Assembly: GCA_013397075.1 (NCBI GenBank)
Contig: VWZS01002145.1
Coordinates: 509,519 to 573,518, forward strand
DNA from: Rhabdornis inornatus
Lineage: Eukaryota > Chordata > Aves > Passeriformes > Rhabdornithidae
Length of the DNA stretch: 64,000 nt
Reading direction: 5' to 3'
The notes beneath the pieces were generated by a model. The model was not told the DNA's origin. It did not search any database and saw only the letters and a program-made list of their open reading frames with translations. Position numbers and translations under genes: made by a program. This document shows positions 1-11,225 of the stretch, piece after piece (within the stretch, counting starts at the first letter, position 1; each line of letters opens with the position of its first letter).

Positions 1-320
1 ACTTGAGGCACTTTCCTCTTGTCCTATCACTTGTTACGTGGGAGATCAAACACCACCTGACTTCAACCTCCTTTCAGGTAGCTGTAGACAACAAGAAGTC
101 CCCCAATGAGCCTCCTTTTCTCCAGGCAAAACATTCCCAGCTCCTTCAGCTGTTCCTTTGTGCTCCAGGCCCTTCAGCAGCTCCACTGCCCTTCTCTGAA
201 CACTCTACAGTGCCTCCATGTCCTTGCTGTAGTGACTAGCCCAGAACTGGACACAGCACTCTGGGTGTAGCCTCACAAGTGCCAAGTAGAGGGGGATGAT
301 CTCTTCCTTTTTCCCCACAA
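1..320 (-). mobile_element. CR1 LINE fragment, 3' part, antisense
   Basis: The plus strand reads as the reverse complement of the 3' part of an avian CR1 non-LTR retrotransposon. Recognisable stretches are the 'cttgtcctatcac' block, 'cctcctttcaggtagctgtag', 'cctccttttctccaggc', 'ctccaggcccttcagcagctc', 'cccttctctgaacac' and 'cccagaactggacacagcactc'. All recur in the same order in CR1 copies I know. The copy is diverged, shows no intact frame, and probably continues beyond the left edge. The inner boundary near 320 is approximate, where CR1 similarity fades after 'gatgatctcttcc'. A plus-strand open frame at 3-239 is only the antisense of this element. Confidence 0.88.
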
Positions 321-2989
321 ACCAATTCCTTACCAGTCTAATGGCAGAAAGAACTGAAAATGGAAACCTGAACTAGCAAATACACCTCAAGATGAAGCAC
401 ATGTTTCATACAAAGCATTCATCTGCATTTCAGTGGAGCCTGTGTCTGGATCCCATTTCCTTTGTGTAAAACTCTGAAAATATGTACCTGCATGGTTGAG
501 GAGTGTTTCATAAAGATTACAGTTTCTAGAATGCTAGTATTGAAATCTTCAATGCTGTAATATTGATGCATCACATAGATATAACAATGATCAGTTAAGA
601 AAAGAGATTAACTATGGTGAAAAATCTCATAACTTCTTAAAAAGGAGTGACCCCCTCCCACGCTATCTACCTTAATTGATGAAAAGTGCTGCCATAACTA
701 TTAAGCAGTGCTCAAGAAGAGCCTCTTATCTTCATTCTTTTAGTAATTTGTTGTGGAAGCCATTACTGAAGTGCAGAGGTTACAAAATGCCTATTTTCCC
801 TGAGATCTCCAGCAAGTTAAGCCCAGTGAAACTGTACTGGTGAAAAAAAAAAGAATAGTTGCTGTGAAAGGCACAAACTGAGAATTTCCATTTAATCCTC
901 TAGTTCTCATAAACTTTTGCAGCTAAACAGCTTAGGAACAACACCTTATAAAATTTACTATGAACATGCTACCAGAATAAAACAAAGAAGGCGCCTACAG
1001 AACTCTGGCCATTGAAAACAAAATCATAATTAGTAGCTTCCCAGAGGAGCTATGAAGATTTACAGCAACTGAGAATCTGGCCTTGACCATTGGCTTGAAA
1101 GGCTGGATTGAAACCAGCAGAACTTCCCAGACAGTTCTGCCTGATCTCTGAGAGTTCATTTTAATGTAAGATGAAAAATAGTATTAATTCATTTTAAAGA
1201 TGTGACATTCTGCAGACTTAACTGCAAGGTTACACTTTTCCACCGTCTTTCAAAAATATGGCTCTATCCTTTGGAAGAACACCCTCCTTTTTCTGAATAA
1301 CCAGTGAAAGCAATAACATTATGTTTTACTTTCTTGAACAGATGCCCAGAAAGTCTTACAAGCACAAAAGTACTCGTTTGGAAAACAATGTATCTTAAAG
1401 TAGAGGAATTTTGCATTTGGGTTAGTCATCATAGTATAGATTTCTTTTGCAAAGAGACACCTTTACCTGAGTTCTCTGGTTATTCTGGAGTGTTCTGTTC
1501 ATGCAAAACATATGCAAAATTACTTATCTGTCTTTAGGGCCCATTTTGGGGAGGAAAATAATACACTGAGGTTTTCTTTCACTGACAAGAAGTGGTAGTA
1601 CACTAAACATGTTAAAATTTACTTCTGAAAAAAAGGAGGTAAAAATAGCATATTTTAATATTCCAGCTTTTTTATTAATATGAACTAGGTTAAAATACTT
1701 AACACATAAAAGCACAAAAAATCTCCCACATGGAAATTAGGAACAAAACCATCCCATGAAAACCTTCTATCCCACCGCAGTTTATTAATCTGAACATGTT
1801 CATCTGCAGTGTCAGATGATATTTTTTAATATTTTCCATCACTGACTCTAAGTTCTCATGAATACATGCAACCAGAAATCCTAACTCTCGGTTAGAAAAG
1901 AATCACAAATTCATCTATCATTTTCTGAAAATGAGAAAATAAACTGGAAAAACTCTTGTATGGTATTTAAAAGTCCTTATCACCAAGAATTGCAGACAAA
2001 TGGCAGGGGAAGCAGGACAAATTATGAGAAGCAGGACACAACTCTAACTGAAAAGGTCAAAAAGCTATTGAAACTACTGGCCTTCTCTCTTGAGTAGCAT
2101 GCATTTTTCTAGTTCCACATAATATTTCAAAACTTAATCCCTTTGGTCACCCCACTGCTTGGTCTCCCCCTGAATTCTCTTAAACTCTTCCTTTGTGCAC
2201 AGAGGAATGATACCTTCATCTCTTGAAGAAAGTACATCTATAGGGCTTTCAAATGTCATGGAAACCAGACACAAATTTCAACTACTAGTCATTCTTTCAT
2301 CCTCTTCTAACATTAAAGAGGCACGCAGTCACATCTTTATAACTTAAACCTCCATCTCACCTAAAAAGAAACTGAAATTTCTTGGCTCCAAGAGCAAACA
2401 TATTCTTCCTGACACAGCAACACACAGAGTCAAAAAACCCTGGAAAAGAGTTCTCCCAAACATCTCACCTGCAAGGACAGATGAGCAAAAGAAGCATGCT
2501 GCCACTTAGACAACCTGGAATGATTTTTAACAGAGAATGAGAGACTCCTGTAAGAAACAACTGAATCTCTCACATCCTAAATTGTCCCACCACCATGCCA
2601 TAACCCATACATTTTTTTACCATGGAAATAGGGAAAAAGAAAGGCCATTCCTTGTCTTGAAGATGAGCTCTCTTGAGCCAAAGCAGAACTCAGGTCAGAG
2701 AACCCAAACACTGTCATTCTCTGTATATGGTGTAAGCAACTCTCCTGCCTGAGAGGAAGAAAAGTTACTACTGCCCCCTCTCATCACCCTGAAATATTAT
2801 TTTCTTTTTTTATTTACTAACACAGAACTTCATTAAATATGAAGAAAAATATGGCAGCAGATTCTCAGTTGCAGCAAATTGCCATCTTTTCACTAGAGTC
2901 ACTGGATTTCCTGTTTCATTTAAAGGAGAACATGAACATTCCAAGAATTCCAAATGCATAATAATTTCAACTTTCTGTAAATCAAGGTA
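321..2989. other. COL25A1: Intronic sequence, no gene seen
   Basis: AT-rich single-copy-looking sequence inside the intron that follows exon 6110-6145 in transcript order. I looked for minus-strand Gly-X-Y exons flanked by AG and GT and found none. Short open frames here have no recognisable protein features. Confidence 0.6.
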
Positions 2990-2994
2990 CACAT

Positions 2995-3521
2995 TGTTGC
3001 AGGTGTTGGGAAGAAAGGGTTAAACCCACAAGATTTGTTAAGGAGGAAATAATTTCACTTAGTGACCTTGCAGCTGGGAACACTAAGCATTTCGGTGTGG
3101 AGAAACTCCAGTTATGATGTCTACTGTTGTTCATCCTCTGCCTGTTTTGAGAAGCAGAATGCCTGTGTGGAGATCACACACTGTCACAGACATGCTTGAG
3201 CCTTCTGCTGAGAGAATGAGTGATCATAGAAGCACAGCCTTGTGATAAACTGCTCCAGCAGGAAACGTGTGATATATTGGAGGCAGTAGCAGCCCCAGCC
3301 CACCCCTGCTGTGCGCTAGGATGAACTCAGCCTAAAGGAGCCTGCATCCCTGTGTGTCTCTTTTCACTAGGATAAACTGAGCCTAATGGAGCTGCGTCTC
3401 TGTGTGTCTCAGCTGCCCGGTGCCGTTAGTGAGGTGATGAAATAAATCTGCTCTTTGCATTTTAGCTGAGGCTTCCTGGTTGCCCTGGTTACCTGTGTGT
3501 ATCGATTCACACAGTAGTTCA
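2995..3521 (+). mobile_element. Solo LTR of an endogenous retrovirus
   Basis: A 527-bp segment starts TGTTGC and ends TTCA (TG...CA termini). It is flanked by the identical pentamer CACAT at 2990-2994 and 3522-3526, a likely target-site duplication. Orientation is set by an AATAAA signal at 3441-3446 followed about 80 bp later by the 3' end, as in an R-U5 region. Two similar copies of a roughly 46-bp unit (3313-3360 and 3365-3410) lie upstream of the signal. No internal retroviral genes are attached, so this is a solo LTR left by recombination. The family is not recognised by name. The termini could shift by a few bases. Confidence 0.68.
3313..3410 (+). repeat. Two-copy direct repeat inside the LTR
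   Basis: The units at 3313-3360 and 3365-3410 share 'ctagga', 'aact', 'agcctaa', 'ggagc' and the end 'ctgtgtgtctc', differing by a few substitutions and small indels. The duplication lies just upstream of the AATAAA signal. Tandem repeats in U3 often act as enhancers in retroviral LTRs, but function here is only inferred. Confidence 0.75.
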
Positions 3522-3526
3522 CACAT

Positions 3527-6109
3527 TACTCAGCCTGTGTCACAGGCTCATGGTACATCCCGAGGAACAAGCTGGAAAATACTGTTACCTATTTCTGTTG
3601 CCATATGTACTCTTCAACAAATTTATTCCCCTTCTTTTGTGAGAAAATAGAAAACTAAGTAATTTTAAGCTATGCCATTGTTAGTTCACAGGTTCGTAGT
3701 AAAATTGCCAGCTCTATCAGTAACTTGTACATTCATCTAGAAATACCAAGGCATGCTACCAAATAGAGGTGTAAAAAATGCTTTTGAAAGAGAAAAATGT
3801 TCTGTCCCCATTATTATAATCCAGAGGTCAGGCTTGCTGCTATCCTTAACTTGAAGGCCTCAGAGAATATGACCCTATAAGCCATAAATAGCCTTCATCC
3901 TCCACAACCTTCAGCATGTCACCTAAACTGTATGGATTCTCTCCCAGCATTTAGTGCTCTTCTTGGCTGCATCCTGCCTCCATCTCAGAGGAAGAATCAG
4001 AATATATGTCACAGTACTTGCTTCTCACTGGAAAAAGCCTTGGACAGGTGGGCAAGTAGGGAAACCACAGTGCACTCCAACGTATGGACTTTTGGGAGAC
4101 CAGGACTGGTAGCACTTTATGGAACTCATTGAATTCTGAGTTTTAATTTCATTGAGAAGAAAAACAGGAAGCTAACTCAGACTGGAGACTCTTGGTGTGA
4201 AACAAAGGCAAGTCCTTACAAAAGAATTCCTGCAGAAATAACCTAGAAGCTTCACTGGGCAGAGATCTCCATTTTCCTTTACTTTGAAAAGTTAATAGGC
4301 AAAAAGTGCACAAAAAAACCCCTCAGGCATGAAAATACCTGTGCTCCTCACCACATAATACACTATTATTTCTAGCAATGCAATCTTACAACATACATGT
4401 TGGGAAATCAGCTACTCCTGGAGCAGGATGACAGAAGTTGTCAGGAAAAGCTAAACAGTCCCTGAATAATTGTAACATTTTCCACAGGGAAGAGAAGTCT
4501 GCAAATCTGTACTGACATAAAGAGTATGTCAGAAGCACCAAGAATATAAAGAAACTAATCACCTCCCTGATACTCTGATGCTCTTTACTTGATCTATACA
4601 TAACCTAACATTTAAGCCATCAGACCGATTTTTCAAGCAGACATTTGAAATTGAAGTTGGAAATTCATGCAATCTGCGATCTTTCTCCAACTCTAGCTTG
4701 CTGATTTGGTTTTTAAACACCTTTTCTTCCCATATAAACACACCTGCATTTAGAGAAACAGAGTAGTAGCAATTTTTAGTTCTGACACACAGATGGATGG
4801 TCATGTTAGACCAGCAGGAATGCTCTAAACATGGGGATTAAAAGGTGATGGATTAAAAGCCCTCAAAAATCCTGTGACTCTGCAGATCTGGTCTTGAATA
4901 GAAAGACACTTTTAGAGAACCTGAGTGAGTTCTGTCCAGAGGTCAAATTGGAGAATATTCCAAATACAAGAAAACAAACCAAAATAGCTCCCTTCCTAGC
5001 TATTGCATCTATTCTTCACAGAATAGATGCTCAGAAACCAAAAGAACAGAGTAAAAAAGAGCCCAGAAGCATGCTAAAACACAAAGCAGTACCTTTGGGA
5101 GGCTTTGATTTTAAAATGGATAAACTATTACATTGCAAATTCATCTACTGCAAAATGAAAAAAGACAGGACTTCAACAACCTGATCACAGCAGATACCTA
5201 AGTCTCAGAATCTTCATTTTTTTTCTTTCAAAAGATACTGGATTTTGTCAATTGAAAATATTTTGCAATTTGTCAAGGTAAAATATCACTGCAGCTGTTT
5301 AAACCTTCACAAATTCAGATAGCAATTATATCTGAACTGATTGTTGAGCTGATTATTACTGATAATCTTCCTCCTCAGAAGCACTCAGGAATCAAAACCA
5401 CATGCCCTGAGCTACAATCTGCCATTGCTCATAAAAACATAAATGACTGCGTTTAGAGAGATTTTAAGGGAGAAAAAGCACTGCATGTTCCACCGTTCTG
5501 GGAATATGTGACAGGCAGAAACTTATGATGCCTTAACCAGTGGCTAAAGCTGATTTACAACCAGTGGAGCTTCAATTTAATTCCAAATGAATCGGAAGCA
5601 CTTGACACACACAGAGGAAAAAAACCTGAAACCTCAGAATAGAAGAACTTTCTGAGCGTTTCAGTGCTGTCTCTTCACTGCTCTGTCAGGCAAAGATCCA
5701 GAGCCCTCGACACAGAGACAGCTTGAATTTTCGCCCGTAGAACATGTAGATGGTTCCTGTGCTGCTCAAATGGTCTCAAGGTAAAAACAGCTCAGCTTCA
5801 GAGACAGTGTTAAGAAGGGGGGCCAGGAACTGGGAACCGCTGGCTTGGCTCTTTTTTGTTTTACTGTGCCCTTAACTGTTTTGTTTCCTTCTGCTTCTCT
5901 AAGCTTAAAGAAGTTTGTCTTATGTGACAGGTGACTGTATTTTAAACAGAGGATTTTTTCTTTCTTGGGTTTTCTTCAGAAATAAGGCCTCAAATAGCTT
6001 GTGACAAAGGAAGGTCAGGAAATATACAGCCATAAAGCTTTTTGGAATTTCCCATTTTAAAAGGTATATGTCATTTTACACTTTCTTAGAAAACTGGAAG
6101 AATACTTAC
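3527..6109. other. COL25A1: Intronic sequence, no gene seen
   Basis: Intron downstream (in transcript sense) of the exon at 6110-6145. I found no collagen exon, RNA gene or clear repeat. The next expected coding segment after GEPGKPGEQGLT, which in human begins approximately GPLGPPGQKG by memory, is not visible here, so it should lie at lower coordinates outside the window. Confidence 0.55.
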
Positions 6110-6145
6110 TGTCAATCCTTGTTCTCCTGGTTTTCCTGGCTCACC
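6110..6145 (-). CDS. COL25A1: Collagen XXV alpha-1, 36-nt exon (GEPGKPGEQGLT)
   Basis: Minus-strand exon of 36 nt encoding GEPGKPGEQGLT, four perfect Gly-X-Y triplets in the second collagenous domain. The acceptor is a T-rich tract ending TTCAAAG before GGT, and the donor is a consensus GTAAGT directly after ACA. Both ends are phase 0, so the exon can be joined to its neighbours without breaking the helix register. I remember the human chain as GEPGKPGEQGLM at this place, so the final Y residue seems to be Thr instead of Met. It is the most 3' coding exon of the gene visible here. The mature protein is a homotrimeric neuronal membrane collagen whose ectodomain can be shed. Confidence 0.93.
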
Positions 6146-9100
6146 CTTTGAATAAAAAAAAGGAGTGAATAATTTCAGCAACATATCTTGAATTCAGTTT
6201 TCTATCTAGTAATAAAGTATCATAAAAACTTCATTCTTAAACAGGTATGGCAGCTAACTGCACATGAAACATATTACTTTTTTGCTTTTTAACCTGGTAG
6301 TCCAAACCACAAACATCTTTACAAAGTACTACTTCACAATCATGTAATGGTACAGTTCTCAAGGCAAGAGGTAAGTATTGGTGTTTAGACTGTCTCTTGG
6401 TTCCAAACACAATATTCCACTCCACTGTGCTAAAGGACACCGGGAAAGGTTATTTTCCCATATGCGCTGTATCCCACAGTTTACATATTCCAAGATTACT
6501 GGTCTGTGTCATCACCTCAGCCAGCAGGCATAACTTATTGTTGTCAATTACCATGTTCCATAAAATCATGAATATTGGTATTTTGAAGCCATGAAATAAT
6601 TCCTCAGCTGTTAAATACCTAGACTGGCTTTCAGAATGGTAACCCATCATTTCTCCAATGTATTCTCTTTCTGGGGGCACAACTCTACATACAGTCAGAA
6701 TATATTTTCTCCTCTTTCTTTCCATATGAACACATACATCTATCTGTAGAGACAGTAAAATCAGTGTATGATATATCAGTCATACAATACGGGCTAAAAA
6801 TGCCCATCCAAAAAAACCAGAGCTCCTATCATTTTAGTGGTCTGGTTTATACATCACTGACTTAAAAAGCCAACTGAATACAGGGCAGTCCATGCACTAT
6901 TGTATCAGCACAGCTGCAGGGTCTTCTTTAGCAGCTTTGTCATAAAAGAAAGCCTGTCATAAAATTGATGAGAACTGCTCTGATGTCGTTGTTCCTGGCA
7001 ACTGAAAAGAATCAGAACTGCTTCTCTGGGTATGCATGCACTGCACTCAGAAGCAAATACGCAGCATCTGCAAACACACCAAGGACAGCTGGGAGAAAGA
7101 AGCCACAGAAGCACAGGTTTCTGGCTTGTCACTGCCCCAAAACACCATTTTATAGCTGTGGCGATTGTAAACCTTCTTGTTTGAGAGGGACAGGCTGGAA
7201 GAGAAGCTCTGCTTTATCTAACCCTTCAAAAGAGGCAATGTCTGCCTAATGGTCATTGGTCACTCTAAGGACATCCTCCTATAGCTCTGTGATGCTGCAA
7301 CATCCCAGCTCATAGCACAGTGCAGCTGCTGTTTTCAGCTCATGAGCTCAAAGTTACACACATCTTTACCTCAAAGACAAAGCTGCCCTTCCCTCTAAGC
7401 TAAGTTTTCCATTTACAGCTCTCATATTTGACTGTGTATCTCACAGCCATTGGGGAACAAGCCTTCTGAGGATCAGGATCATTAACCTGGGGGTACAGAA
7501 CCATTGCAAGGGGCAGCAGACTGGTTGGTTTCTACCTGAGTGCTTGTTTGTATCTGATTCTAAAGCAGTATTATGAACTGATTTTCCATAATGTTATAGG
7601 GCTTAAGATAGCCACAGCTTAAAAACTATAAAAAGAAACTCTCTCTTGCCATCTAAAGTCAAAATCACTACAGAACTATTATAAAATGGAATGACCTCAT
7701 TGCGTAAGACACATGACTTTCCTGTTATGAGAAACACTAATGATCCTTTTGCTAAAAAGCATGAAGCAACACGCAGCCACACTGTAATCAGCAAGGCCAG
7801 CTGATTCTGCCAGCCCCATCTATGTATGTGAATTATTAAAACACTATCACTGCAGTCAGAAATGGATTCTGGTTTCAGTCTTGCCCTTACTAGATCAAAC
7901 CAGCACCAACTCTGCTGACCACAGTCCCTTTAACAACAATAAAAGAACACAAGGCAGACCCAGAAGAGTCTCAGAGCCCTATGTGCCACAGGACTAACAA
8001 GAAATGAGAAGGTTGCCAAAGTAAAGCACCATGAGAGCTACAGACTTTTAATGCCATTTCATAACCTTGAACTAAAATTTATGAGGGCAGGAGTGGTAAA
8101 AAACCCAAGCCAAAACAGCAACAGCAGCAGCAGCCCTATAGTCCAGAAGTCCCAACTGGTCAGCTTTGCTGATTTTCACAGGAAATTTTAGCAGCATCTT
8201 ACTGTTATCATACTTTATTACATTTAGACAGTTAACACCTGAATAGGGTTACAACTGGAGTGTAGATATTTTCTTTCTTGGTTTTAGCTAGAAAGGCCTT
8301 GCAGGAAAAGTGTATGCCATCCTGGCCTCATGTGACAAGTGATGCTTTCTCTTCAAGAAACCAGTTCCTGTTGCCAGTGCTGGTCCTCACCTTGCTGGTT
8401 AGCCATGTGTCTTCTTGGCCACAATCTTCACTTTCCATGGATGTGAATGTGTGTGTGCATCTGTACATGTGCCATTTTATTTTTCATGTTTCTCTCCTGT
8501 CTGATTCCATTTCCACACTGGTAACACAGTGGCATTCATAGTGAAAAGCAAGATATTTCTTTCAAAGGAATAAAAATTAAGGAGGCCACAAAATATAAAA
8601 CCAAAATCAAACACATACTTTTCTAAAATGTCAAGTGTTTAGGCATCTGTTTAAAAAGTGTGGAATTCATCCTGTGCCTAAAACAAACAATACACAATAT
8701 ACTGAATTCTGCTGCTTGTCCAAATGAAATATGGGGGCTGAGCCAAAGAAAATGGTACTGCTCTTCTTGTTTAAAGACTGCAGAATCTAACTCCAAGTTT
8801 CATCATACCTTGGGCAGCTTTAGCAGTTTATTACTTTATTCCATGACTTTTAAGGTTAAACCACTAAGAAGTGAGAAGTCAAGAACATCCATGCTATGAG
8901 GCCTCAAATTCAGTTTTATCTTGAAGTTTGAATAGAAACATTTATTACTCATGGAAAGGGGCAGACTCTCCTCACACAGCTATTAAACGCCAGTGAGCGA
9001 CTGAGAAACCTTAGAAAGTGTAGGGAAACTGCCAGGGGTGGGAGGCAAGGAACCTTGTTCTTACTTCTGGCCCTGCTATAGACTTGTTCTGTGTGTGGGG

Positions 9101-9246
9101 GACTTCAGGTACACCTTGAAAACCTGCCTGTGGTTCAGCTTCCACAAGTCTTACTTGCCAATCTTACCTCAGAAAATGTCTTCGACACTACGCTGGCGTA
9201 CACTTGAGAGAAATGTGCACAGCAAAGCAGCAGCAGAGTAACTCAC
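6146..9246 (-). other. COL25A1: Intron between the 108-nt and 36-nt exons
   Basis: A 3.1-kb intron with GT (GTGAGT) at its 5' end and AG at its 3' end on the minus strand. It contains a short CAG run near 8117-8134. No second gene or clear transposable element was recognised, and the open frames in it are short and featureless. Confidence 0.75.
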
Positions 9247-9354
9247 CGTTAAGCCAGGCATCCCACGAGGACCATCTTTGCCAGTATCTCCTGGGGGACC
9301 TCTGGGTCCTGGTGGCCCTGGAGGTCCAGGGGGTCCAGCTTGTCCTTGGTCCCC
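9247..9354 (-). CDS. COL25A1: Collagen XXV alpha-1, 108-nt exon opening the second collagenous domain
   Basis: Minus-strand exon of 108 nt coding 36 residues, twelve uninterrupted Gly-X-Y triplets. It starts GDQGQAGPPGPPGPPGPRG, continues PPGDTGKDGPRG and ends MPGLT. The acceptor is GTTTAG before GGG, the donor GTGAGT after ACG, and both borders are phase 0. The 108-nt size (a multiple of 9 and 54) is typical of collagen helix exons. The residues match the human collagen XXV chain as I remember it, except near the end, where I recall MPGVP. The run of Gly-Pro-Pro triplets should make this the most thermally stable part of the visible helix, directly after the non-collagenous break. It belongs to the extracellular part of the type II membrane protein. 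Confidence 0.95.
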
Positions 9355-10232
9355 CTAAACCAATAAAAATCCCATCACAAATTTGCTTTAGAGGCATCAG
9401 CCACATAAAAACACATCAATTTACCCATAAAGAGTGCAAGACAGGCTGGAAGAAGCTGCCATGAACTGGACAGTGGCTTCTTCACTGCTTATGGCAAAAC
9501 AGCACTTTGCCTTGAAGACCAACAGTTTGTATCTGCCTGGTGCAATCAGCTGTAGAGCAGAAGGTTCAGATTCTAAACTGCTTGTTTTACCACAGCACAT
9601 ATGCCAAAATTAGGGATGGTCTTGAAATATTTTATTCATCTAGTTCTCCAGAGCAAGTGACTGTTTTTGATAAGCATCTGTTTGCTTCATGATTTGCATA
9701 ATCATAAGAACGCTGAGGCGAAAAAGAAAAGTCGCATCTGAGAATCAACAGATTTGCACAGTAATTTTCCAAGCCCATGAATGATACATGGATTGACTTC
9801 AAAATTGAGCATGGAAAATAACTGCTTCTTCATGAAGTTGTATATAATTTTCCATTTGTTTTGGGAGGCTGCTTTATAGCGACAATTAGCTAACCCTCTT
9901 AATTTTTACCTATTAATTTTTAAAAGTCAATTTTCAAGAGAGTTGTCAAAACATATTACCCTCCCCTCTGAAAAGGAAAAGGCACCCCAAAATGGTGCTT
10001 TAGTTATTTCCAGCACATCACTGCAAACCCCTGGAAAAAGCTACTGGCATCTCAAACATCAATCACTTAGCAAAGCCACCCATAGTCTTTTAACTGTTAA
10101 TACCATTAACAGCTGCTTCATTTCAAAGCATTTTCAGAACAACCTGCTATAAGAAAGCATCTGACGAAAAGGTACAGCAAAGAGTAAACTGAATGTAAAG
10201 AAGAACCAGAATCCAGTGAGATGGAGCACTAC
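9355..10232 (-). other. COL25A1: Intron between interruption exon and 108-nt exon
   Basis: An 878-bp intron. Its 5' splice site on the minus strand is GTAGTG, weak because +5 is T rather than G. Its acceptor is GTTTAG. No repeat or RNA gene was recognised. Confidence 0.8.
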
Positions 10233-10304
10233 CTTAATGAGGCGGCGTTTAATGAGCTGCTGATCAGCAGAGAGAAACCCATGATTGATTTTAGGAAACA
10301 CCAT
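10233..10304 (-). CDS. COL25A1: Collagen XXV alpha-1, 72-nt exon for the non-collagenous interruption
   Basis: Minus-strand exon of 72 nt coding 24 residues that are not Gly-X-Y: MVFPKINHGF, then LSADQQLIKRRLIK. This segment matches the human collagen XXV interruption between the first and second collagenous domains as I remember it and is the decisive evidence for the gene's identity. The acceptor is CTGATCAG before ATG, after a pyrimidine-rich tract. The donor is AAG|GTAGTG, clearly weaker than those of the collagenous exons here. The LIKRRLIK tail is basic and could bind acidic polysaccharide or serve as a protease site, but that is inference. Since both ends are phase 0, skipping it would join GPR to GDQ and give a continuous triple helix. 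The ATG is an internal methionine codon, not a start. Confidence 0.96.
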
Positions 10305-11165
10305 CTGATCAGGCAGGTGAGGTCAAAGGTTGAAGATCAGAGATGAGAGAATTGAAGAATAGACATCAGAAGGCCCGAGAAAGAAATAAAGACATATTCA
10401 TTAGATTTGTAATAGCTAATATAATATGAACTGGTGCTTCTGCCTGAAAGAAACTGTGCATTTTCTTTTGGAAAAAGATTACCTCTACTGTACAGGACAT
10501 ACTGCTATGATTTAAATCATATACAATGACTTAAATGTATAACTTTTGTCTCCCCAGATTTTGCACGAGAATTCTGCATGTGTATTAGCTTTTTCATTAC
10601 CTGGGCTCTAAAAATCAGTATTTTTATATGTTGTTCTTTCAGCAAAGCTTCTAGAGACAAAGCACCAGTTCAGCTTTCAGTCAGATTTTCTAACCAGCAT
10701 AGTGTGCCATGAAGAATGTTGTTACTTTTATAAGGTCTGAAGTTCCAGCTTGACCAGATTACTTCCTGCTTAATTTGCAAATCCGCTTTGAAAAAATCTG
10801 GATGTACAGATTAAACTTCTTATATCTAACACAAATATCTGACTCTACATGTAACCAGTATAGAGTTCACTGACATTTTCCACACTCATGTATGCCTCAG
10901 GGAAGCAGAACAACAGAAAAAACTAATCTGAAAATAAAATACTGACCAAGACAATGGGGAATGTAGGCATTTCCAGGGGTACACAGTTATAGATTTTATT
11001 CCATGCTCTGCATCAGGAGCACTTAGATCAATGCAAAGGCAGTGAGGGGTGGCTTAGGTCCACCATAAGAATCCACTGGTATTCCACGTTAAAAACAATC
11101 TTTCATGTGCACTTTTATGCTGATACAGAGAGACCTGACTGAACAGGTACATGTCAACCACAAAC

Positions 11166-11225
11166 CTTGACGGTGAGGATCTGATTACTGTGCAGAGCAG
11201 CAACTGTGGGGAAGCCTGGCAGACC
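11166..11225 (-). CDS. COL25A1: Candidate in-frame collagen exon (GLPGFPTVAALHSNQILTVK)
   Basis: Minus-strand segment of 60 nt, open throughout, encoding GLPGFPTVAALHSNQILTVK. It is bounded by a plausible acceptor (TGCTGTGTCCCTAG before GGT) and a weak donor (AAG|GTTTGT). Both ends are phase 0, as in all the accepted exons. It begins with two Gly-X-Y triplets that would extend the preceding exon's ...GDQGPR in register, then leaves the collagen pattern. It ends in Lys, like the interruption exon 860 bp downstream, so it could be an added exon or an alternative to that one. I do not remember it in the human chain. The main alternative is chance: GLPGFP plus acceptable splice sites can arise by luck in a 12-kb intron. 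Confidence 0.42.

Noticed and set aside
3..239. 78-codon plus-strand frame at the left edge
   Set aside because: It is the antisense of a CR1 element.
10302..10304. ATG at the start of the interruption exon as a translation start
   Set aside because: It is preceded by a good acceptor (CTGATCAG) and matches an internal methionine of the collagen XXV chain.
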